From Plotosus lineatus (Eukaryota > Chordata > Actinopteri > Siluriformes > Plotosidae), in contig CM045729.1 of assembly GCA_024760905.1 (NCBI GenBank), positions 57,040,580-57,104,579 of the forward strand: DNA of 64,000 nucleotides. The letters are read 5' to 3'. Positions 24,300 through 37,691 of this stretch are shown in pieces (position 1 is the stretch's first letter; the number at the start of each line of letters is the position of its first letter). Below the pieces are notes generated by a model. It did no database searches, was not told where the DNA came from, and saw nothing but the letters and a program-made list of their open reading frames with translations. A program made the position numbers and the translations under genes.

Positions 24300-26168
24300 T
24301 GTGCTGGAGGACAGCTGCTGACAGAGGTGCAATGTGTACTGTAAATGCAAGAACTTAAAAAATTTGGAAAACATCTATGCTTTCAATTATAATCACACAG
24401 CCTGTAATGTTCTATCTCAGGTGCCACTGATCAATGAACAAATGGCAAAAACAAAGTAATTCAATAATAATTAGTCCTGCAGTTAAAAACAAATATGATA
24501 AGGGTTGGTGAGCAAAGATGGAAAAGTATATGTATAAGGTATGAATAAATAAAGATGTAACAAGAAGCCAAAGCTCTGTTTATGCATTTTCTAGTTTGAA
24601 AGCCATTACGGAACTATTCACCAGCGGTTTATAAATACAGTCACTGTCATTTACGGACTAATATAAATGTAGAGATGTAAAGTGGTAAGTTGGATGAAAG
24701 TTCATCAGGAGCACTCTGACCCACTCTTTTGATGTTTCGCTGTTTGAGGTCACTGGTGATCAATGCAATGATGACTGAATGTTTTCTTTTTTTTTTTTTT
24801 TTTTTTTTTTTTTCCCTTCAGTCATTTGAGAAAGGTTTGGGGGGGGGGTTGAATCCGCACCATCCCTGAATGAAAAGAACCTTGTCACGTGAGCCTGAAA
24901 CATTTAACTTGTCAATTCCTCGGTGACATTTGTTTCATTCTTTTTCATTTAAATAGAAGATTAAGACGACTCGGTGTTCTATTCACCGTTCACATAATGT
25001 TCTGAAACAGCTCTACACTTTTCACTTCCCAGATGTCTTCACAAATGCCACAAACATTTATCACATTTATTACAATATTTCAACATATTTACTACAACAC
25101 ACTTGATTTGAACAAATACATTTAAATAAAAGAAAGGAATGCTGTTATTATATGTATCGGCATATTTAGTTTCGGATGCATCGCATTTCATTTTGAGATT
25201 TTGATTTAGTCAACTTGAAATGATATAAACTTTGAAAAGAAGAAAGAAACCTGAAAACATTCTATAGGACCTGGTTATTCATTACAATTTTTCTAGTTTA
25301 ACTAAACAAATGCAATGTGTCCTTTAGACCACAGTTAAACAAATTTCAGCCAAGTTGCTTAAAGCTGAAATACTCTGATATGCCTGTCTGTTGTGCCAAC
25401 CTAAAAGAGAAGTTTTTGTGTCCAAGCTTCTCTGTGGACCAAATACAGAGCGCACGCAAATCAAATGTTGCTATTGTCCGTTTTCTTACACAGTTGTAAA
25501 AGATATGAGACTTAAAAAAAACAGCAGCTAAAGGTTTAGCCATTTCTTGCACTTGGCTGCGTCAGGATGATGAAGTCTAATGATGCGGTTTTGTAATGAT
25601 CTAAATGAGGAGAGGGGATGTTTGTCAGCGAATACACACACACACAAGGTAGCATTTAGGAAATGACTGGCATGACTGATATGAATACACTGAAACTTAT
25701 TGCATAGTATTTATCAGTAGTAAATAATTATAATTCTGAAAGCAAATATGTATGAAAATACAAAAACATGCAAATAGCACCTTTAAGATTCATGTCAATT
25801 TTAAAACAACCCTAGGTATAGACTACAGTTGAGAACTTGTCATTTGCACTGTGTAACAGCACAAGATATACAGTATATTTTATGTGCATGCTTCATACCT
25901 TATCGTGTAGCTGTTTGATAATTGCCAGTGTTTATTACAGTGTTTTTATTTGATAAAACTAAGTGATCAACTACAGCGCTCAAATAATACAAATAATCCT
26001 CAAATGTATGCCATAATTTCCAGAGCAACATTTTAATTATTTAGTATTTGCTGTTTGAATCTTTAAATTTGATTTTAATATTGTATTTGCGAATAAATTA
26101 ACCATGAACTGCGTAACTAAATGATCATTTATCATCAGGGCATCCTCTTTTGTTCCCCTATGTCTGAA
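23549..26168. other. 2.6 kb of AT-rich DNA
   Basis: Includes a (GA)n array at about 24262-24296 and a T-run at about 24786-24813. No exon or repeat family recognised. Confidence 0.4.
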
Positions 26169-26211
26169 TAGAATTTGAATTATAGAATTTGAATTATAGA
26201 ATTTGAATTGC
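26165..26211. repeat. Short tandem repeat, 15-bp unit, about 3 copies
   Basis: TAGAATTTGAATTA repeats three times with near-perfect identity. Confidence 0.85.
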
Positions 26212-27283
26212 GAATAATAATTGTACGCAATGCTCTGTATATGACAGAAAGTAATATTTACCAGAACAATAATATGAATATTACACACATGATTCTGTTG
26301 TGTTCTTCAAGCATTCTTTGTGTGATTACAATGCAATTACATTACAATACAACTAGCTTATACCAGCGCAGAGCTTTCAGTACTAATCTCTGAGAATAAC
26401 TGAACTTTAGTTGACTTAAACATATTATTATTAATCAGTTAGTATATTATGAATTTTAAGTAATTAAAATTGTTTAGCTTAGTTAAAATGTTAATTTTTA
26501 AGAGTGGACCCATATGGGCCTGGTTTGTCACTGCGTCATTTGATCCTGATTCTGAAGCTTCAAATTTCCCCAGCTTTGGTGTCATCACTCTGAACAGCTT
26601 TGAAATGTTTTTCAGAAAAAGTGAAAGGGACAGTGGAAAGAATATGTTCTTCATATGCCAGTCTGGCACTTGGGAAATTTTATGTAAATCATTGGGCGCC
26701 TCGCACAGTTGTTGTATTTCCCCTGTACATCCTATCTGCATTCAGGACATGGTTGAGAGCAGGCTGAAGATAAGACTACATAATATGAGGTGAATGAAAC
26801 AATGTGGTCGGTTAGGTGAACTCCCAGCATAATCGCTTCCTGCCGTCATTTTCTCTGGTGAAACCCCTGGTATCTACTGTAACTGAAAGGGAGGGGAATG
26901 GGAGGAGAGGCCTGTTATTGCTTTAGGGCTTTCCCTCAACATAACTGTCCACTTAGCACTACACCTTCTTTCTAATTGACAGAGCAGAGGACAGTGATAC
27001 ACTTCAACTTTCACTTTAGATTTGGTCTCAGGTCAAGTGAGGAAGAACATTCGTATCAACACAAAATATCCATGTTGTTTTTCATGAATAGATGGGTGTG
27101 TATTAAATATGTTACTTTAGCTTTGAGGAAGAAATATCACCAAAAAAATTACAATTAAATTGATTATTCATGATAAAAATTCATCATTACAATATATTTT
27201 CGTTTCCATGGAATCAGAGATGTCAAAGTCTACAGTTTTTTCGTGACATGCTTTCTTTGAAATGAAAATGAAATTTGGTTAGT
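26212..27283. other. Unannotated AT-rich DNA
   Basis: No gene recognised. Overlapping open frames on both strands at 26439-26793 have no recognisable motif. Confidence 0.4.
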
Positions 27284-27289
27284 GTGTGA

Positions 27290-27369
<80 letters not shown>

Positions 27370-27514
27370 ACAGACAGAGGAGAAAGAGAGAAGGAAATAC
27401 ATAGAAGAGAGAGAGAAGAGAGAGACAGAGGAGAAAGAGAACGACAGAGAGACAGAGGAGACAAAGAGAGAGAAGAGAGAGATAGAGGACAGAGAGAGAA
27501 GAGAGAGACAGAGC

Positions 27515-27545
<31 letters not shown>

Positions 27546-27663
27546 GACAGAGGAGAGAGAAGAGAGAGACAGAGGAGAAAGAGAAGGACAGAGAGACAGA
27601 GGAGACAAAGAGAGAGAGAGAGAAGAGAGAGATAGAGGACAGAGAGAGAAGAGAGAGACAGAG

Positions 27664-27700
<37 letters not shown>

Positions 27701-27780
27701 AGAGAGAGAAAAGAGAGAGAGGAAAGAGAGAGAGCAGAGAGAGAGAGAGAGAGGCAGAGGAGAGAGAGAGAGAGACAGAG

Positions 27781-27818
<38 letters not shown>

Positions 27819-27868
27819 GGAGAAAGAGAGAGCGAAAGAGAGAAGGAAATACATAGAAGAGAGAAAGA

Positions 27869-27941
<73 letters not shown>
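27284..27941. repeat. (TG)n then 640-bp GA-rich purine array with higher-order repeats
   Basis: Nearly all A and G on the plus strand with scattered C. Longer units repeat: a block starting at 27422 recurs at 27566 (offset about 144 bases), and GGAAATACATAGAAGAGAGA occurs at about 27391 and again near 27845. Long Ser-Leu and Glu-Arg open frames here are by-products of the repeat. Confidence 0.95.
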
Positions 27942-27943
<2 letters not shown>

Positions 27944-28046
27944 CCGAGCCTGGAGAAGGGCCGGCCCCGAATGAACCGGGGGATTTTGTGCAGCGCTTCA
28001 GCCTGTATGGTTTAATAGTGAAGTGAGCGTGGGCCGTGTGTGAACG

Positions 28047-28084
<38 letters not shown>

Positions 28085-28185
28085 AGTTTCCCACACTGAG
28101 CCGGTAATTGCACGAGGTGGCCGCTGCAGATGGAAGCGGCACATGAGTGACAAGCGGGTGAGTGAGTGACAGCGCCATCAACATG

Positions 28186-28219
<34 letters not shown>

Positions 28220-28480
28220 CTTTCGTCGCTTTGTGTTTCCGCCTGATCGCGGAATCGCGCTCCTTTTCTTTCCCTCTGTATTGTTTCCCTCCTCTGCGCC
28301 CGCTCGAATCCGGCCGAGCGCGTGCGTGCGCTGAATCTCTATGCTGTAGTAACCGGCAGCAGCGGCGGCGGCGGCGGCAGCGGCGGCGCGGAAAAACTAA
28401 ACTGAAGGTAGGAACTTCGGGACGGCGGCTTTACGTGACAATTCGTCCATTTCTCCGAAACATCGTCTTCATTTAGATTT
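27942..28480. promoter_or_regulatory. CpG-rich block, candidate promoter and non-coding first exon
   Basis: The only strongly CpG-rich stretch in the window (for example CCGGCCGAGCGCGTGCGTGC at 28310-28330, and a GGC-repeat 5' UTR-like segment at 28357-28389). A donor-like AAG/GTAGGA sits at 28405-28413 on the plus strand, so a 5' UTR exon ending at 28407 is conceivable. (GA)n at 28050-28083 and (TG)n at 28186-28215 interrupt it. No TATA box or start codon is compelling and the direction is inferred from the donor alone. Confidence 0.4.
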
Positions 28481-28637
28481 CTTTTAATCTTCGCCGCCGT
28501 CAACAGCATACAAACAATAGCGGTGTCTCAGAGTCGTTAACTTATCGCCACATTCTCTACAAGTCATAAATAAAGGGTGCGCGCGGCTGCGGGGGAACAT
28601 GTGCGCCGTTTCTGTCGCGTTGCTGCTGGAATAGACG

Positions 28638-28639
<2 letters not shown>

Positions 28640-28681
<42 letters not shown>
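28640..28681. repeat. (TG)n microsatellite
   Basis: About 20 TG units beside the CpG-rich block. Confidence 0.95.
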
Positions 28682-28771
28682 TCTTCTGCGTGCACTGACA
28701 AATACCATTTCAGGCGAGGTCTGGGAAAGAAAAGTGCAACGGAGAAAACTTTTGCTGTGAGTGGCCTCAGT

Positions 28772-28955
28772 GCACACACACACACACACATACACACGCA
28801 AACACACATACACACACACATACACACACACACATATACACGTATACACATACACACACATAAACACACCCATACACACGCAAACACACATACACACACA
28901 CACACATACACGTATACACATACACACACACATATACACACACACACACACATAC

Positions 28956-29002
<47 letters not shown>

Positions 29003-29066
29003 TACACACCCACACACACACACACACACACATACGCACGCACACACATACACACACACACACACT
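28772..29066. repeat. CA-rich minisatellite-like array, about 295 bp
   Basis: CA units with recurring longer phrases such as ACACGTATACACATACACAC (twice, about 70 bases apart) and CACACGCAAACACACATACA (twice), so it grew by duplication of longer blocks as well as by slippage. Confidence 0.93.
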
Positions 29067-29116
29067 GGTAGCAGCGCTCGGGTCTTGTAGTGCAGAAACG
29101 TTGTGCTCTGAATGCG

Positions 29117-29150
29117 GGAGGAGGAGGAGGAGGAGGAGGAGGAGGAGGGA
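29117..29150. repeat. (GGA)n microsatellite
   Basis: About 11 GGA units. Confidence 0.95.
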
Positions 29151-29269
29151 GAAAGGCTGCTATGTGAACCGAAGAGAAGGAAATTCTTGTGTGTGTTTTG
29201 GAATGCGATTGCCCCGGGGGAGACCTCGTGACAAAAAAAATGAGTTGGAGAATAAAATAGAGGGGTGAG

Positions 29270-29294
29270 TTGAGAGAGAGAGAGAGAGAGAGAG
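29270..29294. repeat. (GA)n microsatellite
   Basis: About 12 GA units. Confidence 0.93.
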
Positions 29295-29436
29295 CAGGGG
29301 GCGCGTTTCCCCTTCCTCTGTTTCCTCTATAGCGAGAACACACACACGCACGCGCGCGAGTAAATGAATGCAGTCTTCCGATCTCTAATTACTGAATGAA
29401 AACGTTTGTTAGAAACTACCTGTAAATCGATAAACC

Positions 29437-29437
<1 letters not shown>

Positions 29438-29481
<44 letters not shown>

Positions 29482-29551
29482 AGCTACATTGCATTTTTAT
29501 TATTATTATTACAACTATAAAAATATAATAATAATAATAATAATAATAATA
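29438..29551. repeat. (ATT)n ... (AAT)n inverted microsatellite pair
   Basis: TTA/ATT trinucleotides at 29438-29480, a second ATT block at 29496-29511, then AAT/ATA trinucleotides at 29525-29551. The blocks are complementary in orientation and can fold into a hairpin. Confidence 0.9.
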
Positions 29552-32500
29552 GTGTTGTTGTTTGATCAACTATGAAAAGTTACATATTTCAGTATTCTTA
29601 TTTTTAATTTGTAAAGGATATGCCAGGGCAGTACTTTATATAATTTTTATAAATATCTTGAATGAATATCAATGATACAGTTATCAATCTTTCAGAAGCG
29701 ACCTGCCTGTTTTATTTGAGCCCTTTTAGTTCAAATATTTTCCATTAGAGGGCGCATGTGAGATCTGTTGTCTGTGTATTGTTTCAGTTGGGGGGGGGGG
29801 GCAGGAGAAAACTGCCTCTGACCCTTTTATTTGATTTGAAGAGCCTTAATCCCTTAAAGTTATGGCTTGTTTTAGTTATTGACCATATTATTCCCTAATT
29901 ACTCTCATTTATGGCTCACTGTAATGAATCGAATACGCAGGGTCGGTAGTATTTTGGATCTACCAGCCTGGAAGTTATGGGTTAATTTGCTTGTGCCAAA
30001 AAACTTTATTACACATATGTAGGCTATCTTCTTCTGCTGTCACTTTTGTTGTGTAATCAACTACTACACTGCCAAAATATTTGAATGTCGTACTGAAACA
30101 TTTGAAAAAGATTCTTTAAATAACCACATAGGCTCGATTCTGTATAAAACATTAATGCTGATAAAAATATTTTTGTCTTTTTTTTCTAATTGAATCAATC
30201 TTTTATTTTTAAGTCTCACTTATTATCAATAAAAATATATACATTATGAATGTACTGCTGAACAGAATGTCCAACAGCATAAAGAAATGTAGATGCCTTT
30301 AAATTTTCTGAATTTTGAATGCTTCATGCATATAAGAATTATGAAGCTCTCAGTACTGACTGTTCTTCTCATGCCATTCTGCATTATTTGTTATACATAT
30401 TTATTTACTTTCTCCTTTTGACCAAGGGTCAAATATGCTATATCAATTTAACAATTGTTCTCACTAAAATGTATCAAACTATGTTTATCTGACTAAACAA
30501 ATCCAGCCAATTGAAATGAACTCTACATGTTTGAGTGCAGTGATTGCTTTTAACAGTAATAAATGCTAAATTTCTGACCTTATGCAGTTGTCAATGTCAT
30601 GGCCCCATAATTGCATTTTTTTTTGTTAGAAGTTTACAATTGTAGGAAAATGCTAATAACGCCTACCTATCAGTTAATCATTCACAAAAAGCAAATCAGT
30701 TATGAAACAATTGCTAATACCATATCCAATCTCATTGCGATTACGAAGCATGTGAGTGCAGTCTGACATGTCACATTTCCACTGAGAGAGCTGCTAATGG
30801 ATCCAGCGCCTCAGTTGATGTAATAAAAATACCAGTGATTTATAATATAGAATATCTCACTTAAGTAGCTCAGTCCTGCTTTCACACCAAAAAGCTTCCC
30901 TATTATGGAACATGGGTTAAATTGCTACGTTTTCATGTTCAATTATGAAGAAAAGGTGCTGAGACTGAAATCACAATGGAGGCTGTTTTACACCATTATG
31001 CTCTGCATGGATTTGCATTCAGGTACACTATACCAGGGTTTTTCCATATAAAGAATATAATTTGGATATAACCGAAATTCATCCGCAAATACACGTACTA
31101 CAATGCTGGTAAGATTTGAAAATTTTCTGATTTATCGAATTGTTCATCCTCAGAGCCCATGTGAGCTTCTGAAGAAGAATAGCTGTTAGCATTCGCCCAC
31201 ACACAAATGTGAAATATTTTAATGAGCAATCTGTCTCATTTTGAATATGATCAAGTCCAATCCTTTTTACCCCCCCCCCCCCCCCAAAAAAAATGTATCC
31301 CTCATAGTCAATGTCAACTAGAGAATTCAGTCACCTTGCAAATTAGCTAAGTATTTTATAATAAGCTACCATCTAACACTGGATTTGGATTTTAAAAATA
31401 TACATAAATTTGTAATATATCATTAATTGCGGTTCCTTTCATGCCTCTTGTAGGTGCTGTCATGTCAAGGTGAATGTGGATCATTAGGCACTGGTAAGAC
31501 ATACAATTAATGAAAACATGTTAAAAGTAGAATAGCTGGTTGATTGAAATAAAATGCCAGGAATACCTAATGATTGGGCTGTTGTCTTTTCAGTTGATGT
31601 CCGATATAGCCGAGATTTTGTGTTGAAAACATATAAAAGAAACAAAGAAAAAAGTATTATCCCACACATTATCCCATGTGTCCATTTTTTGTTTTGTTTT
31701 GCTTTCTCCTTCGATGACATCATACATACCCTCAGGCACAGCTTGTGGTTAGAAATTGTACATGTACTGGCATTGGAAGAGAGACAGACGCGTCCATGAG
31801 TTTAAGGCCCACGGGCTCCGAGTCTGGTGTTTTCACACCCACATTTGGGTGTGTGTGGGTGGAAAGGTGGGCAGGAAGCTTGTGACTCATCCTCCTTCAG
31901 TCCTACAGAGGGCAGCTCTTTGCCACCCATCATCTCTGAGCCTCTGCTTCCACCTCCTCTGCTTTCCATCCGTTTAGTTTCTTTCCATCTTCTCTCCTTG
32001 TTTATTCCTCTCTTTATATCTCCTGTCATCTTATCTTCTGTCTTGTATTCTAAGTTGCTTGCCCTCTCAGTCTTTTTTCTTCTCTCCCCTCTCAATTCCA
32101 TGTTTATGATCCTTCGTTGTCATCTTCTCCTTGCTTTTTTCCAATTCTCTCTATTCACTTTATCCTTCTTTCTCCTGTATCTATCTTATGCCATTATCTA
32201 TCCTCATCTCCTTTTTATGCCGGTTCTCTTGTGCTGTCCTCTGTTTGATCTCAGCCCATCCACGTTGTTCATCCTATGACTACTATCTGTTTGTGTTGTT
32301 TTAAGAAAGCAGCATTCGACATGTTGGGAGAATTGCCGTGAGTCAGACATCACATAATATAATTCTTTATTTCAGTTACTTGGCAACACATCTGTCTTTC
32401 AGTAGAAGACTTTTGTTGCTTAAATATGATCATGCAGATCATATCATTGTTTTGTTTTTGAACTTTTGGTCTTTACTTCACCAATAAATGCTCGGAGTAA

Positions 32501-33030
32501 GTTGTTCTTTGAAAGGAAAATCCACTTTGAAAGTACCAGAAAAACAAGGCAGTATATTATGTATTGGATCATTCGATAATGTCCATTAAGCAAAATTCAT
32601 AGAAAATCCCAGAGGATTCCATGAGAGGGTGCTCATATGTCTGAAGAAGCCATTGTGTCTTGTCAGACGCAACATTGATGGAGACACTGAACAGATCACA
32701 GAGGTCTGGGTTTCGCTCGTAATCACATGCAAGGACAAAAACAGACAATGCAGTTGCACAGGAAGACTGCTGGGAATATGAGCGAGGCACCTAACACAGA
32801 GACTAAACTAAGGACTAAGAGACTGTGGGACAGGTGACCCTCAGCATGTTAGTTCTTGAGATTATAGCCCACAGTCAAGTTCAGCTTTGTGATAACTAGA
32901 CAGAAGTATCACTATTCTTTACGCTTTCTTCCTTCGATGTTTTCACTCTTGCCCTTCTTTCTCTTGCTTTTCACTGTCTGATTTGGGTTACCATTCACTA
33001 TTGCCTTATGTTTCTCTTCTTTTCCTCACC

Positions 33031-33033
<3 letters not shown>
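29552..33033. other. 3.5 kb of AT-rich DNA, no gene recognised
   Basis: Homopolymer runs at 29790-29801 (G) and 31270-31291 (C then A). A pyrimidine-rich plus strand lies at about 31960-32240. No coding exon or repeat family supported; possibly the intron downstream of the CpG-rich block. Confidence 0.4.

Positions 33034-33080
<47 letters not shown>
33034..33080. repeat. (CT)n microsatellite
   Basis: About 23 CT units. Confidence 0.95.
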
Positions 33081-33083
<3 letters not shown>

Positions 33084-34770
33084 TCCCCACTCCCCTTGTG
33101 CTGTCACCATTTATGTTATTCAGAATGGCCTTGGATTTGCTAGCCAAGCCAAACAGAGTAATCGTTCTCCCTCGGAGATTACGCCACTTTGGCTTGGTGG
33201 GGAAATGAATTAAGGGAGCTTTATCGGCATTGTATAACATCAGCACTTTCTCCCCGGCCCAGCAGCAAAGATAATTGAAGGTGGTTCTTCAGGAAGTGCC
33301 TGAAAGAGTCCCCTTGTCTAGGCTGGGTAGGGTGGGAGCACGCCAGCTGGGGGCTGGGCTCTGAGAGCAGGAAACCCTGCTCAGCATGCAGGGGGAGAAT
33401 GGAATGTTTGTAAAGAGCACGCTTGGAACTTCCAGGATGAGGGTGTGAACTGCTGCCGTTCTTGCTTCTTCTTTCCAATAGCTGGCTCAGCTGAGGTGGA
33501 GGACAGGGAAGCTGTGACTCGGCCCTGCCACTCTGGCACCATGCTCGCTGATGCCGCAGTGAGGACAACCCATTTCAGGATGTAAGTGTGTAGAAAGTGC
33601 TGGGGTCAGAATCAAGGCGGGGCTCCTGCATCCTGATTTCACCAGGATGGCCAGAGGCGGCAGGCTGGGGGACGGCAGCCTGGGTGTGTTTGTGCATGTA
33701 CGTGGGCGAGAATGAGTGAGTGCGTGTGAGGAGTGGGGAGTGTGTGGGAAGCAGAGAACGTGAAAAAAAAAAAAAAAAAAACGTGGGTGTTGAGGGGGCG
33801 AGTGAAAGCAGGATGCTAGCAAGTGAGTGAAGCACAGAGAGAGGGGGCGAGATGGAGTGAGAGCGAGCAGCAGTCTCAGCTGCTTTTCATCTGACACCTT
33901 TTAAAGGGCCAGCCAAGGGGTGGAGGAGCAGACGGGCAGACTCCATTAAATGCTCTGACACTCTTTCCCACCCACTATCCAACTCCTACCCAAAACGCAG
34001 TCAGTGGTGGTGACAAAGGACAGTAAAGAGGGGCCATAACTTCCTGCCTATTACCTGACGGATTTATCGCTGAGGGACTATAGGCTTTTAGAACAACATA
34101 CCTGCTAATTACCTGCTATTATTCAGGATGGTGGTTATTTAATATCAGTGAGACCCAAGAGATGAATAATCAAAAATGTGCTGTATTTAGGTTTGATTGG
34201 ATCATGCTTTTTAAAATCGAATCTCTTATTCAATGTTCAGATTTCACAGATAAACTGAGCGTTTCAAAATAAGACTGTATAAATACAGTATTGCCGTAAT
34301 AGGCACCAATGCTGAAATTGAGTCTAACGAACTATATGAGCCCTGATACATATAATAACAATCAAAGCTATCAATCAATAACGATTAATGATAGAGTTTT
34401 ATAGAGTTCCTATTTCTTGGAAATATGGGAATGTTTCATATTCTACTAACTGGGTCACTCTTTCTTCCATTTGCTTGGCAAATTGCATATTGTCAGCTCT
34501 TTCAAACACATGGTTGGCATGGCTACCAGACATCTCTGTGGCACATTTTATGCCTTTAAAAGATAGGCCTATTGGTATGTGCATGGATGTGAGATGGAAT
34601 GTAACACAAGCATGCCATATCTGTTACTGATAAGGTTTGTCAGGTTATGCCTTGCCAGCATGACCATGACATTATAGCTGCATCACTGCTACTCTCTGAC
34701 CACCAGCTCTGCAGCAACCTAATATAGCCATGCAGTGGAATGGGTAAGCCAAGCAGGCCAACTTCATTAG

Positions 34771-34772
<2 letters not shown>
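33081..34772. other. Unannotated DNA, GC-balanced in its first 500 bases
   Basis: 33100-33570 is free of repeats and less AT-rich than the surroundings, with paired GCCAAG/CTTGGC words near 33143 and 33190. It could be a conserved non-coding element but this cannot be shown here. An A-run lies at 33763-33780. Confidence 0.35.

Positions 34773-34845
<73 letters not shown>
34773..34845. repeat. (GT)n microsatellite, about 72 bp
   Basis: About 36 uninterrupted GT units. Confidence 0.97.
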
Positions 34846-34846
<1 letters not shown>

Positions 34847-35327
34847 TGGTTGGGTGGGCTCGTCTCATTGTCTTGACATCCCTCACCAGCTGACTGCCCA
34901 GACTCCTACATTGCTTAGTCTGGCCAGGCCAAGTCATCTGTAGAAGTGCACACGTTCTGAATGCATGGTCACTATGCCAGGCACTTTTCTTTTGCGTTTG
35001 ATATGGTGAGCTGTATTTGGTAGTTGCTGCTACACTATCTAATTGGCTTGGGTTAAGACGTCTATACTATTGAGGAATGTGACTGTTTGGGTGCTGTTTA
35101 ATTATTATTACTCATGAAATTATTTGCATGGTGAAACAAAATAAAGTGTATGATTTTATATGGAAATGCTTCATTTAAATTTTGCATTGTCTATTGGATC
35201 TTAGGAAAGGCTCCCATATAACCAGTGCAAATGATATTTTTGACAGTTCATAGCACACAAACGCATCAGTTTGTCTGAAATTTAACACATGAAACATTTT
35301 AAATGTGAGTTTTACTTTAAATATTAA
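34846..35327. other. Unannotated DNA
   Basis: No gene or repeat family recognised. Confidence 0.4.
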
Positions 35328-35659
35328 TCATTCATTTTCTGAACTGCTTAATCCTAAGTAGGGTCGCAGGGAGGCTGGCACCCATCTCAACTGATTCTGG
35401 GTAAGAGCAGAGTACACTCTGGACAGCTTGCCAGGCCATCTCAGGGCAGACAAATGCTGACAGCTATGCAGCTACTGTTGACGAAAGTCAACAATGGTTC
35501 TTTTACATCCCTCTCACTATATTGAAAGACATGGCCGGCCTTTGATAATCCAGTTAACTGCACTCTGGGGACAGCAATGACAACCATTGGCCGTGCGGCT
35601 TGAACCCCTAACCATAAGATTGGTAATCCAGCACCCTACCACCAAGCCACCACTGCCCA
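35328..35659 (-). mobile_element. tRNA-derived SINE, type A, inverted
   Basis: L2-like tail at left (CTGCTTAATCCTAAGTAGGG), body and head at right ending CCACCACTGCCC. The head end meets a pentanucleotide array. Moderately diverged. Confidence 0.88.
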
Positions 35660-35735
35660 TATTATATTATATTATATTATATTATATTATATTATATTAT
35701 ATTATATTATATTATATTATATTATGTTATGTTAT
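35660..35735. repeat. (ATTAT)n pentanucleotide array
   Basis: About 15 units of ATTAT, degrading at the right to GTTAT. It sits between two SINEs of opposite orientation. Confidence 0.95.
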
Positions 35736-35765
35736 ATAATGAAAATCTTAAACAAGTAATTTGTT

Positions 35766-36109
35766 GGACAGTGGTGGGCTGGTGGTACGGTGCTGGATCA
35801 CTGAACCCAAAGTTGGAGGTTCAAGCCCCACTCTCAACAGGTTGTCACTGTCCTCCCAGTGCAGCTAACTGGGTTATCAAAGGCCGGCCACATCTCTCAC
35901 TGTCTATGGTATGAGGCATGTAAAATAACCATTGCTGACTTTTGACAAGAGTAGGCTGCAAGGCCGTCAGAGTGTTTCTGCCCTGCGATGGCCTGGTGAG
36001 CCGTCCAGGGTGTCCTCTGCCCTCGCCTGGCATCAGCTGGGATGGGCACCAGCCTCCCCGCGACCCTAATTAGGATTAAGTGGTTACAGAAAATGGATTG
36101 ATGGATGGC
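35766..36109 (+). mobile_element. tRNA-derived SINE, type A, full length
   Basis: Head (GTGGTGGGCTGGTGG, GGTTCAAGCCC), body, L2-like tail ending GATTGATGGATGGC. A perfect 11-bp duplication, AGTAATTTGTT, lies at 35755-35765 and 36110-36120. Confidence 0.93.
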
Positions 36110-36120
36110 AGTAATTTGTT

Positions 36121-36919
<799 letters not shown>

Positions 36920-36985
36920 AAAGGTCCCATTTATAGCTATAACAAAAATAAAAAACTTATCTCAATTGAAATTTGTTAAATACAG

Positions 36986-37112
36986 TGAAGGCGGACATGA
37001 AGGTCGTTGGAGTAAGAGTAGAAGATGCAGAGGATAGGGAGAGATGGAGGCAGATCATTTGCTGTGGCGACCCCTGAAGGGAACAGCCGAAAGGAAAAGA
37101 AGAAAGAAGAAG
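36986..37112 (+). mobile_element. RTE LINE 3' end, 127 bp
   Basis: Encodes the final residues (VKADMKVVGVRVEDAED) and ends GCCGAAAGGAAAAGAAGAAA. Strongly 5'-truncated. The only candidate duplication is a short ATACAG on each side. Confidence 0.88.
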
Positions 37113-37654
37113 ACATACAGACTTATTTTTCATGTATTGTTTATTTTTTCTTAGCTTCACAGAGAATTCTAAAATTATTAACTTCCATGTTATAAAGTCC
37201 CTATTTGAAGAGAAGAATTTTTTTAAACAGTCCATTAAGTCACTGATCTCACAGGCCACAATACAGTAGTTAGTCATTATCATAATATCTCAGGTAGTTT
37301 TAAGTAATACTGAAAGTGGGAGCAATGCGTTTCTTCCTCTGGAAGTAATTCAACCCTTCAATGAAACAAAGTAGGAAGCACACATGATTTTAACAACAAT
37401 AAGTGCTCCAGCTCCCTCTGTACTTACATTTCAAAGCTCTTGAGTCACCAAACTTCAGCCCACTGACAAGAAAATGAGCAAGAACAAGCAAACCAATTTG
37501 AAAAGCAGAAAATGACGCACTGACACGTTACGATGTGTGATTCATCGCCACCTCCTCTCCTATATTTCAATACAAGCTGTCTATGCTGCGGTGAGCTCAG
37601 TTGGACAATCCAGACTGACACAGCGGGACATAACAAACACACATGCATGCACAC

Positions 37655-37691
<37 letters not shown>

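Noticed and set aside
27279..28184. 301-codon Ser/Leu-rich minus-strand open frame and the 246-codon Glu/Arg-rich plus-strand frame opposite
   Set aside because: Translations of the GA/CT array; no non-repetitive domain and open in several frames at once.
28484..29343. Long Cys-Val or His-Thr open frames on both strands
   Set aside because: Products of (TG)n/(CA)n arrays, which are open in every frame of both strands.
31802..32279. Overlapping open frames of 99 and 150 codons on opposite strands
   Set aside because: Pyrimidine-rich low-complexity DNA; no domain, unlikely coding.
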